The position numbers and the translations under genes were made by a program. Below are positions 55,173 to 64,000 of a stretch of 64,000 bases of DNA, one piece after another. Where the stretch lies: assembly GCA_004431415.1 (NCBI GenBank), contig QPMI01000507.1, positions 243,777-307,776 on the forward strand, written 5' to 3'. Source of the DNA: Cyanophora paradoxa (lineage: Eukaryota; Glaucocystophyceae; Cyanophorales; Cyanophoraceae). A model generated the notes under the pieces. That model made no database searches and was not told the origin of the DNA. It worked only from the letters and a program-made list of their open reading frames with translations. Numbering within the stretch: position 1 is the first letter of the stretch; each line of letters starts with the position of its first letter.

Positions 55173-56123
55173 TTTTCATAGATCATGCATGTTGTTCGCA
55201 TGTATCTTGCATAGTGGGCGGGGCGCGAGTTTATTTTAACGTGGTCTATCGTCGTACTTTGTCGTAAATATGCTAATCGTACATTTCGATTCGTACATTT
55301 CGATTGAAGTCGCAAGTTTGTGCAGGTGGGCATTTTCGGCATGCTTGCTCATGCACAAACTTGCTTTAAAAAATATTAATCTCATTTTAAAAATCATAAA
55401 TTAGCTCGTCCGAGTCTCACTTAACACTGTCGCATTTATAGTAGAGACCATCCTTCGTACTTTGCTTTTTATTATACTCGCTTGCAGGCTTCTCAATCTT
55501 GCAATCCGGGCATATCTTCGATTGTACTTCGATTTTCGGACGCGTTTTTAAGACATTGTGATAGTGATCATTTTGATAGTCACGGTGGCACTCTATGCAT
55601 CTCCAATATAATGTTATATTTCCCGACTTGCACTTGCGCAAAGGGAACCACGATGCAGGCTTGACCTCTTTGCACACATTGCACAGTTTACTTTTAGGTA
55701 AGGGGAGCTGATTACCCGGCATCTTTATACTTGTATAGTGGGAAATCTTTAAGTGGGGATATACGCACTATATAAGTTAATTTAACCTATCGGTGGGGCT
55801 CACCTTGATTTTTCAAATTGGACTACTGAAAACAGTTCGACAAGGATCAGGAACATTACGCAAAAAATAGGGTCTTACTGTCCTTACTGAGAGATCGGGG
55901 GAAAGTTAAAGGGCTTACTGGGAATGGTAAGGAATTAGAAAAATGAAGAATGAAAGGGTTTCGTGATTGGTTTCAGTAAGGAAGGGTTAGATGTTTGAAA
56001 AATACAATGTGGCTCAGTGCGAATTTGTGATTTTGTGACTGAGATTCGTGATGCTGAAAATGTGCTTATTGAAAATGGTCGCGGGAAGGTCGCGTAATTG
56101 GTGGGGGCCACCCCCATGCGAGC
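55173..56123. repeat. Right terminal inverted repeat of B2
   Basis: This is the inverted copy of 31302-32252, with the second zinc-finger gene, the 13-bp hairpin (55312-55364), the AATCGAAATGTACG repeats and the CTTACTGAG clusters (55870-55925). The gene-free part 55723-56123 holds only these repeats and GAAATCTTTAAGT (55742-55754). Confidence 0.88.
55417..55722 (-). pseudogene. Zinc-finger protein in right TIR, C-terminus frameshifted (B2)
   Basis: It is identical to the left-TIR gene up to DGLYYKC, then small deletions (near 55420-55432) replace the last Cys pair by CDSVK. At least one of the two TIR copies (31700-32023) is intact. Confidence 0.7.
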
Positions 56124-56129
56124 ATTGGG
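56124..56129. repeat. Target-site duplication of B2, right copy
   Basis: ATTGGG directly follows the terminal GCGAGC of B2 and matches 31296-31301. Removing the element and one copy leaves the A2 reading frame continuous across the joint. Confidence 0.9.
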
Positions 56130-58025
56130 CAAACTGGAAAGCAACGAAATAGCAGAGTGAAAACCACCATTTTCCACAACAGAGACGATGCGATCGAGTT
56201 CCAGAAACAGAACGGAGGGGAGGTTAAAATTTACCTCTTTGGTGAGACTCTTGCCACTTATGAGGAGACAGAGTTCGTTCTGTGTGAGGAAGAGATGACC
56301 GAACCCATATCTACTATGTCAATCAGGTAGCAGAAAAGCAGCTCATTGATGGCTTCATGCCATTGTACACTACCCTCTTGTCAATTATGAGGATGTGTAT
56401 GTATGAGAAGTGTGTCGAACTCGCTAAACAGCAGATCCGACCACTCGCTTTGAACACCGATTGTGTTTATGGGATCGCTTATGAACCCATTGCCCCAGTG
56501 TCATTCGATCGCAATGCCTTTGAGAATATTGGAAAATTCAGTGTGAAATGCTGCCCCAATTTTTCTAAAAAGTTTTCAGGTGAGAAGAAAGACCTCGAGG
56601 CAAAACGAATTCGTTACGGAAAGTTTGAGAGAGCGACTGACTTTGTGAAAATCGAGAACTACAGTTATACCAAACACTCTGTGGTTGATGAGTATGACAC
56701 AACCGCGATTTGTGATTTGCTGGCTACACAAAAACGATGGGTTCTTCTCGGATCAGTTCCAGGAGTTGAAAGACTCACATGACAGTTGAATATGGGAAGC
56801 GTTTCAAAAATCCCCTCTATATTGTTCCGACAACAAGCGAGTGAAGGAAATGAAAGAGCAAGGATTGAAAAATGTGAAGACAATCTATGATGCCCTTCAT
56901 CTCAAAATCGATGAGTCGAACATGGATGAAATCGTAGGAGGGAATGCATCTGGTTTGGTAGAATTTGATTGCATTGTTATTGATGAGATCTGTCAGTTTA
57001 AGATTGGAGAACTGGCAGCCCTGGACCACATCATGAATGAGCAGTTCCCAGATAAGGTATACATTGCCACAGGTGACCCGTATCAGAACCCACCCATTCA
57101 GGATATGAGTGTTGATCAAGATGAGTATTACCTTGATATCCTCCATCGCCTGTTCCCCAACGAATTGTTACTCCAAGTGAACAAGCGCCATGAGACTGAG
57201 GAAGATCGCAGAAGGTTGAGCAAATTCGAATTGATTTATTCGAGAAAGGTTTGAGTGTAAGTGAGGTCCTAGCAAAGTACGGGTCAAGGTTGTGGACGAA
57301 TTGGCAAAGACAGATAAAGGCATTGTGTATACAAACCGCAAGGGTGCAGAGGTGAACCTAGCCCTTCACAAAATGAACTACGGGATAATGTTTCCATTTA
57401 TGCTGGCGGGATCAAAGTTGTTGCAAAGACTCGTATTGCAAAGGGTGGGAAGATAGTTCATAATGGATTTGTCTACAAGATTGTCAAGCTCTCAAAGGAC
57501 AGTTTCATTATTGCTGACATTGCCAACAAGAAGGATGAGATTGTTCTCAGCAGGGATGCAGTCAAACATTTCGCCCTGGCTTACGCAAACACCTGCCATG
57601 TTGTTCAAGGTGATACGATTCGCTGCAAAGGGAACAGGGTAGTCGTGTTCGAAACTGGGGCGCCATTTGTTTCAAAGAAGTGGCTATATGTTGCTCTCAC
57701 TCGAACCACAAGGCTGGATGATGTTGTTATTTACCATGATAATTTCGAAATGGCTCACTGGAAAGTGTGGAAAAGAGAGAATAACGAGAAGATTTCGACT
57801 TACAAGGATCAGGACCGAGCAGCAAACAGACAATTCGATGAGCATGATTACATCACATGGATTGGATCAAGCAGCGATATGGGAAGCAGTATGGGCATTG
57901 CCTGCGATGCTACAATGCCATGGACTTTGAAGATATTTCGGTAGATCGAATTAATAATGCTGTGGCTCACATTACCAAAAAATTGTTTCCTCTCTCATAT
58001 TAAGTGTAACTGTGCCGCCCAATAA
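56124..58025 (+). pseudogene. Replicase of lineage A, 3' part, multiply frameshifted (A2)
   Basis: This continues the gene interrupted at 31301. It contains the motif-C-like LNTDCVYG (around 56450), a damaged P-loop (GSVPGV then ERL instead of GKT, near 56755), the helicase VIDEI (56980), GDPYQNPP (57075), VVQGDT (57600) and ALTRT (57700) motifs in changing frames, and an altered HNH-like end. Many small indels show true decay. The stop overlaps the integrase start, as in A1. Confidence 0.85.
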
Positions 58026-59082
58026 TGGATAGTGTATTATCATTCAAAAAGTATAGGCAGAAACTGATTAATGAAAAAGTGAGTTTGATGAAAAAGAGTT
58101 GAAAAAGAAGTTCAAAAACTCAGAACTCCAGCAAATTTACAAGAAACCAAGGAAACCCAAATCGTTTCTTCGCATAGTGGCAAAGCCTAGATCGTTTCAA
58201 ATCGATATAACATATTTCAGAGGGTTTCAGACTGCCAACAATGGCATTTTCAAAATGCTTAGTTTCGTAGACATACTTAGTCGCAAAGGATTTGTTTATC
58301 CTTTTAAAAACAGCAGTGAGATCCGAGCATTTTAAATAGGTTCAAGCAAGAAGCAGGCAAAGTTAATGCTCTCTCTGGGGATAATGAGTTTTCCCAGGCA
58401 GTATACCGAATTGGTGCAGTGAACATGGTGTAATGCTATACACAGATGTGGCAAAGGATGACCACATCACAGTAGGAGATAAACTGGGGATAATTGATGG
58501 TTCACTAGGACTTTCAAACAGTATCTCAGAAAATCGATGACAGCAAAGGGAACCACGAAATGGATCGATCTACTTAGTGATGTAATTGACTTGTATAATA
58601 GCAGTCCCCATTCTGCATTGAAAATGACTCTCCAAATGCAGTGTATACAAAATGAAGATAAACAGTTATTTATTTACATGAGGGATACTGTTCACAACAA
58701 TCGTGTAAAGGAGGCTGATACTAATCAAGTGAAACCAGGAGACACAGTTTCGAGTTTTGCAACAAAGGGATTGTTTGAAAAAGAAGGTGCGCAATTCAGT
58801 CAGAAGGTCTACACTGTTGCAAAGGCTGATAGGAATCGTTTCAAAGTGCTTGAAGATAATGATGGTGAGGAAACAAAAAGAAGTGAAGAGGAGATTTAAG
58901 AAACAAGAATTGCAAAAGGTGAATAAAGATGATATCATTAAGATACCATCAAAAAACGGATTCAGCAGGTTAATAAAACGAATAAAGTGAATCGATTGGT
59001 AGCAAAAGAAGGCATAAAACCCAATCGGAGTAATGTAATTCGGAGGAGATACAATTTGAGAAGTGGTTTAACGAAACGCTAA
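58025..59082 (+). pseudogene. Retroviral-type integrase of lineage A, decayed (A2)
   Basis: This is the homologue of 5198-6255. It starts MDSVLSFKKYRQK and shows FQIDITYF (first Asp), GDNEFSQ (second Asp) and LGIID in different frames, then the K-P-G-D-T SH3-like piece and a basic tail ending RSGLTKR-like at 59082. At least four small indels break it. Confidence 0.82.
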
Positions 59083-59088
59083 ATCATG

Positions 59089-59464
59089 GGAGACACGGCG
59101 GATGAAAAGGATATAACTTCGATTAAATATAATTAATCGAGATTATGATATAACTTCGATAAATAAGAATTTAAGATATAACTTCGATTAATTCGATTTT
59201 TGTTACTGAGGCTTACTGAGATTTAGTGAGATTTGGAATTGGGTTACTGTGAATGGTTTGTTTTTCTGGGAATTGTTTTGGAGACACGTCGCATAAAAAG
59301 ATATAACTTCGATAAGATATAATTAATCGAGATTATGATATAACTTCGATTAATTCAATGTTTCTTACTGAGGCTTACTGAGATTTACTGATATTCAAGA
59401 TTGGGTTACTGGAATGGTTTGTTTTCTGATTTGTTTTTGATTTTTTCGCGGGTATTTTTTTGGA
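59089..59464. repeat. Right terminal repeats of A2
   Basis: Two direct units begin at GGAGACACG (59089 and 59280), and a third GGAGACACG at 59462 starts the next segment. Each unit has GATATAACTTCGAT-type iterons, an inverted TTAATCGA, and TTACTGAGGCTTACTGAG. The same elements, in a 138-bp period, end A1 (6297-6572). They are probably A-lineage subterminal repeats for replication or integrase binding. Confidence 0.65.
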
Positions 59465-59493
59465 GACACGCCTGTGACGCCTGTGACGCCTTT

Positions 59494-59614
59494 TTAATTG
59501 AGTGTGACGCCTGTGACGCCTGTGACGCCTACTTTCAAACTTTTTAAAATTTCAAAAATCTACAAACCTCTGAAAACAGGTGTCACAGGCGTCACAGGCG
59601 TCACACCCAATTAA
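59494..59614. repeat. 36-bp inverted repeat of GTGACGCCT units
   Basis: The left arm 59494-59529 (TTAATTGAGTGTGACGCC...) and the right arm 59579-59614 are near-perfect inverted complements around a 49-nt AT-rich loop. Each arm is itself built of tandem 9-bp GTGACGCCT units, also present at 59474-59490. The DNA could form a cruciform or be a terminator or terminus. It marks the border between A2 and C sequence. Positions 59615-59704 hold nothing recognisable. Confidence 0.6.
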
Positions 59615-59704
59615 CCACAGACTCCCCCTGTGGGTCGATGACTTTTTCGATTCTTTATCGGACAATATAAAAACGTATCGTAAATCGGTGTGTTTTGACA
59701 AAAA

Positions 59705-59947
59705 TTGACTGGCGATTTAAGGGATCATTGCGTTTTCCCTTTGACTTTGACAGAACATGGATTATTTCGACGAAATTCAGCGCAGCTGGTCGAAAAGAAT
59801 GATATTGCAGAGGTAGCGGAATATATTGCAAAGATCAGAGCCAGTAATGGTAGACCATATCAAAAGAAGCGATTCCATGCAAGCAGACTTGACACAGTAA
59901 ATGTATATGTCCCCAAAGGCACGAATGTGCGAATCATTAGAACCTGA
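59705..59947 (+). CDS. Possible small gene before the C-lineage polymerase
   Basis: An open stretch of ~80 codons ends VNVYVPKGTNVRIIRT and contains EKNDIAEVAEYIAKIRASNGRPYQKKRF. It has no ATG at its start; an ATG at 59754 lies in another frame and suggests a frameshifted small gene. It occupies the place that small basic DNA-binding genes hold in A and B, directly before the polymerase. No family is recognised. Confidence 0.3.
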   Translation: MTGDLRDHCVFPLTLTEHGLFRRNSAQLVEKNDIAEVAEYIAKIRASNGRPYQKKRFHASRLDTVNVYVPKGTNVRIIRT

Positions 59948-60003
59948 AAAATGCCGAAATGCGTTCAAATTGCCCAAAATAATATGTTCCCTTAAAGTAA
60001 AAG

Positions 60004-63000
60004 ATGCCCCGCCAATCCAATAGAATCATCAAAGAGAAGAAAAACGAAATACTCGTCTTTTAGGAACCTTTTAGTCACTGGTGATATTACAGAATTTGAA
60101 TATGATCGCCAGGCAGCAATCTTGGATAGGAGACCAAGATTATCTCAACTCACAGAAATGACAAATCGCCTCTATGATCGTTTTGAGAAAATGGAGGAAT
60201 TCAGGATGAAGGTTTAAGGTTGGGAACAATTGAACCCGAGATTGAGGATGGGGAAAGCAATGAACAAAGCATATTCTTGGTTAACCTATCGAGCAAGAGG
60301 TGAGGTTATCCAAGATGGGATTGAATTCTTGGAGAGAATTGCACCCAATCTACCACAGAGACTGAGACAGAAACTCCAAGACCTGAGAGCAATTAAAACT
60401 CGTCTCACATTCATCTGTAAATTCACCAAAGTGAGTGATCCAAGGGTGTGGATCACCAAATTCATTTACAGTGATTACTTTGTCATCACAAGATCACGAA
60501 ATATTGATGTTGAACTGCGAAATGCCCTTCAATCTATGCAGGAGCAGATGATGCAGGTGGACAGTTACAGACTGGATCGCATTGAGATGCTGAGAGTGGT
60601 AATAATGTCTTATGCCTCCTGTGGGTGGTTGCTTCTTCTCAACTCCTGAGTGGATTGGATCAAAGAGAGCAACTGTGAATGTCAAGAATATTGATGGTCA
60701 AGATTGCTTCAAGTATGCAATCTTGGCTTACCTGCACCGAAATGATATTAATAAACACAAGAGCAATGAACCCAGCCAGTATAGAAGATGGTTAAACGAA
60801 CTCAATTTCGAAGCATCCAGTTTCCAGTTGCCTGTGATGCAGAGGTTATGATCGATTGAGGAGCAGAACCTGAACTGAGTATCAACATTTATGGTGCAGA
60901 TAATCAAGCACAGTGTTTCTATCCTCTCCATCAATCCAGCAACCCGAGGAGAAAGACCAAGATCAACCTTTTATTAATCGAAAACGAAGAGGATGATAGA
61001 GGCATTATATCACCATCATGTCTCTGAGTAGACTCCTGAAAACCACCTTTGATAAAGCCCATGATGTCGCATTTATTACTGTGAGACCTGCCTGTCTCGT
61101 TTCAGAACTCAGGAGAAGCTGGACATTCACTTAGAAGCAATCGCTGCATTGATTGGAGGGAGAGCAAAGTAAATGCCCGAAATCTGGAAGTCAAATTGCA
61201 TTTGGCTTCAACACCTTCGCAAAACTGTGTGGCTTCCCACTATCTGCTATGTAAAAATGGATAGTCACTCGGTTCCAATTGATGAGAACCGCAGTAAAAA
61301 GAGAGGTTAAAATCGGTTTCTCTAACAGTTGTGATGGGGGATGAGGTGATCTCTCATCATTTCGAGGGATCAGATCCACTTGGTGCCTGTTTACCACTCT
61401 CACAGAGATCAGACCCCAAGTAATCCGCACTCTATTCACCAATATTCCAATGCACCCACTCACAGAAAGCAGAAAGCACAATACAAGATCACTAACACTG
61501 TTATATCTGTGCCGAACGATTTACCCATGAGAATTTCCCAGTGAGAGACCATTGTCATCAATCAGGAGCATTTATTGGAAAGCATGCCGAAACTGCAACC
61601 TCCACAGAAGAATCTCAAAGCAAACCAAGGTAGCAATTGTGGTGGATCACATGGATGAATGTGGACACGAAATATTCCGCAAAATTGCACAGCAAGATGA
61701 TAAACTTCGTGTTGAGATTCTGAGCAAGAATTTCGACCAATACCTCTCCCTGCAATGGGGCATGTGGAAATTCATTGATGCTTCGCATTTCATGGACTTC
61801 CAGGCAGTGGATGCAAGTGATCTAATGGGTAAATTCCAGACTTTCCGAGAATTGGCGTTCTCACAATATGGATTGGATCCTGCTCATTATGTTCGGCTCC
61901 TGGATTATCCTGGGATGCAATGCTAATTTATACCAGAGCAAAGATTGAGCAGATCAGTGATGTAGGGCAATACGAATTTATTGAGAGGGCAATTCGAGGT
62001 GGTTTGCTACAATGCCTACTCGATATGCAAAGGTGGAAAACCCAGATGACCATATAGTTCTCTTGGATGCAAATAATCTGTATGGTTATGCTCTCAGTCA
62101 AGAACTGCCCATTGGCGATTTTCGATGGGAAGATGTCTCAGAGGCACTTAAAGAGACCCCAGGACGAAGTGCCTTCATTGAAGTTGACCTGGAATACCCA
62201 CAAACTCTCACAGATCATTACGATTTTCCACTTGTAGTGAATAAAGAGCATGTCACCACCGAAATGCTGGGTGGGTATCAAAGAAAGTTACTGGATATCA
62301 CAGGTGAGAAGATAAGCAAAGACCCCAAACTCACAGCAACATTCTCACCCAAAAACAACTATGTGATTTCCCAACCTCTCTTGGTCTATCTTGTGAGCAA
62401 AGGTATTATAATCACGAAGGTTCACAGGGTTCTCTCATTTGCAACCTCTGCATTTATGAATAGTTATATTGATCTAAATACGAAATTGAGGCGCCAATCT
62501 ATGTCCAGATTCGAGAGTGACTTCTTTAAATTAATGAACAATGCAATCTATGGTAAATGCCTCGAATCATGCAGGGGTCGCTCTGTGGTAAAGATTGCAA
62601 ACAGTGAGAAACTCTGCAAGAAATATGCTGCAAGTCCACTCATCAAGGCAACCAATGTATTAAACGAAAATGCTGTTGCCTTTGAGATGTATTCCAAGCA
62701 TGTTCACTTAGATAAACCTGTTGCAATTGGTGCTTTCGTGCTGGATTTTGCGAAACTCCATAATAGCAGGTTCTTTTTTGATGTGGTGAGGAGAACTTGG
62801 GAAACAGCAGAGCTACTATTCCATGATACAGATTCTTTCTGCCTACTGCTGCATACCAATGATCTAAATAATGAGATGAAGCGAATTTCTGAACACCTGG
62901 ATTGCAGTAATTATGATCCCTCCCACCCTCTCTTTGATAGGAGCAATCGTTTGATTCCAGGTAAATATAAAAACGAGTTTTCCCAATGCAAAGATTGTGG

Positions 63001-63297
63001 AGTATGTAGGTCTGAGATCGAAACTCTATGCTTTCAGAACTGAGACCTTGATAAAATAAAGATGTCTTTCACTTTGATGATTTCAAAAGATGCCTGTTTG
63101 AAGGCATCACCAAAACAGTAGCAGTAGTAAACAAGCGAAGGCAAGACCACAACCTATATGATTTGAGAGCAGAAGGTGGCTCAAACCAACTCGATAGCAA
63201 AAGGAAGATATTAGACGATGGAATCACAGCATTCCATTTGGGCTCTAACTACTTCATTGATCTTTCTTTTTCTTTGGTTTCGCTCTCCAAGAAGTAA
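60004..63297 (+). pseudogene. Classical protein-primed B-family polymerase of lineage C, decayed
   Basis: It begins MPRQSNRIIKEKKNEIL, like the A and B replicases, with a comparable helical module (to about 60220). Next comes the usual Polinton N-terminal region: V-N-V-K-N-I-D-G-Q-D-C-F-K-Y-A-I-L, L-S-R-L-L-K and a zinc-finger-like C-x2-C. The exonuclease-type KNFDQYLSLQWGMWKFIDASHF (about 61730) follows. The polymerase core shows LDANNLYGYALSQ (motif A, 62060), KLMNNAIYGK (motif B, 62535) and FHDTDSF (motif C, 62820). No helicase follows. Many frameshifts break it (60060, 60220, 60640, 60850, 61000-61550, 61925, 63040). Confidence 0.87.
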
Positions 63298-63430
63298 CAA
63301 ACCGCGAATTAAATGCAGCAGCCATATACATCTTAATCCTGGATCATTGGGCTCAATTGCAAAGTAGTTTGGAATTGTGTTCTCCTTCCACACAGACTCT
63401 TGCATTTTTTATATGAGAGATAAGGTAAAG

Positions 63431-64000
63431 ATGCCTTCTACACAAATAGGATTGAGACAACCACCAAGAATTGTGAGAAAAGAGGCAATTGAAGATCGAG
63501 GGAATATCCTGCCCATCACAGTTCCAGTGGAGGAGAAGAGCAGTCGAATATTAAAAAGATCAGAGATGGTCAAGCAATTAATCCCAGAGACACTCCCAGC
63601 TGAGACAGCACCAAAAGAGCAAAGATTGCTAAGAAGTTCTATGATCCCAGGACAGGCTACAAGGGATTTACTGCAATGAGACAGGAACTACCAGAGGAGA
63701 ACTACAAGAAGATGAGAGAATGGTTGATAAGCGGAGGTTGTCCAAATTAATGCACCCACCCTATCTCGAAAGAGAGATCCCATGATTCCAATTAGGCAAC
63801 CCCTTTGATACCTATGTGATTGATCTGCTCTTCTTTCCTGCATACAAAAGCAGAATGATGGTTATGATACATTTATGAGTGCAATGAGTCAACCCTGAGA
63901 ACAGGGTTCATTATTCCAATGAGAGCAAAAGTGCTCTTACTACACTTGCAGCATTCAAGCAACTTGAACGAGAGTCCCCAGACCTATTTTCGCATTCAGA
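63431..64000 (+). pseudogene. Integrase of lineage C, N-terminal part, cut by window edge
   Basis: It starts MPSTQIGLRQPPRIVRKEAIE and contains NILPITVPVEE, matching the B integrase start (RIVRR...ILPIAVPE); the Y-D-P-x-T-G-Y/F-K string follows in another frame near 63640. Near 63810 F-D-T-Y-V-I-D-L-L-F-F resembles the first catalytic strand. Several indels are present, and the gene runs off the window. It places the C integrase directly after its polymerase, as in A and B. The 133-bp gap 63298-63430 has a TTTTTATATGAGAG promoter-like stretch. Confidence 0.7.

Larger units (their letters stand above)
31302..56123. mobile_element. B2: complete Polinton-like element, 24,822 bp
   Basis: Both ends are present: the left begins GCTCGCATGGGGGTGGCCCC and the right is its inverted complement ending GCGAGC, flanked by ATTGGG on each side. 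TIRs are about 950 bp. It encodes fibres, spike, patatin, two penton-like proteins, MCP, ATPase, replicase, integrase, DUF5710-like and SpeD-like proteins, plus HNH-AP2 and RING genes absent in B1. Several genes carry one-base frameshifts, so as sequenced it looks recently inserted but not fully functional. Confidence 0.93.

Noticed and set aside
63211-63405. Small minus-strand gene between C polymerase and integrase
   Set aside because: It overlaps the polymerase C-terminal region and has no domain, promoter or counterpart in A or B.
1-64000. Alternative genetic code with reassigned stops
   Set aside because: Intact genes end in TAA, TAG or TGA at homologous places, and broken genes are explained by indels, not by in-frame stop codons of one type.

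Overview
The window is made entirely of integrated, Polinton/Maverick-like viral elements. I see no host gene, rRNA, tRNA or CRISPR array. Double-jelly-roll-type capsid proteins, an A32/FtsK-like packaging ATPase, retroviral-type integrases, B-family-like polymerases, long terminal inverted repeats (TIRs) and a 6-bp target duplication indicate a eukaryotic genome colonised by Preplasmiviricota-type viruses. TAA, TAG and TGA all serve as stops, so the code looks standard. I cannot name the host; a protist, alga or fungus are all possible.

Three lineages, which I call A, B and C, are present. A1 (1-6571) is the right part of an A element: the tail of a structural-region gene, a small basic gene, a giant replicase, an integrase and terminal repeats. 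B1 (6572-26213) is a B element that has lost its left end but keeps its right TIR; it ends inside the capsid gene of a second A element, A2. A2 continues from 26214 to 31301, where its polymerase gene is interrupted by a complete B element, B2 (31302-56123, 24.8 kb, about 950-bp TIRs, target duplication ATTGGG). A2 resumes at 56124 and runs through the rest of its polymerase, its integrase and terminal repeats to about 59460. From about 60004 to the right edge lies a decayed C element with a classical protein-primed polymerase followed by an integrase.

The B gene order is: TIR with a zinc-finger gene; a 102-aa protein; a phage-like fibre with an S74 chaperone; a membrane-anchored fibre/spike; a patatin phospholipase; two penton-like minor capsid proteins; the major capsid protein; the packaging ATPase; a coiled-coil protein; a tiny basic protein; an SR-like protein; an AT-hook protein; a polymerase-SF1 helicase-HNH fusion; an integrase; a DUF5710-like protein; an S-adenosylmethionine-decarboxylase (SpeD) homologue; and the TIR with a second zinc-finger copy. 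Optional cassettes differ between copies: a Dam-like methyltransferase only in B1, and an HNH-AP2 homing endonuclease and a RING protein only in B2. A sharp promoter motif (TTATTTTCTCCGGTTA-like) sits 4-30 bp before several B start codons, and a second motif (ACTTAAAGA) is shared by A and B.

The most noteworthy points are the polymerase-helicase-nuclease fusion shared by A and B, the C lineage carrying a similar N-terminal module on a classical Polinton polymerase, the SpeD homologue, phage-type fibres in a eukaryotic virus-like element, and two B insertions in core genes of one A element. B2 and A2 carry many one-base frameshifts, often in homopolymers, so assembly error and true decay cannot be told apart from sequence alone.
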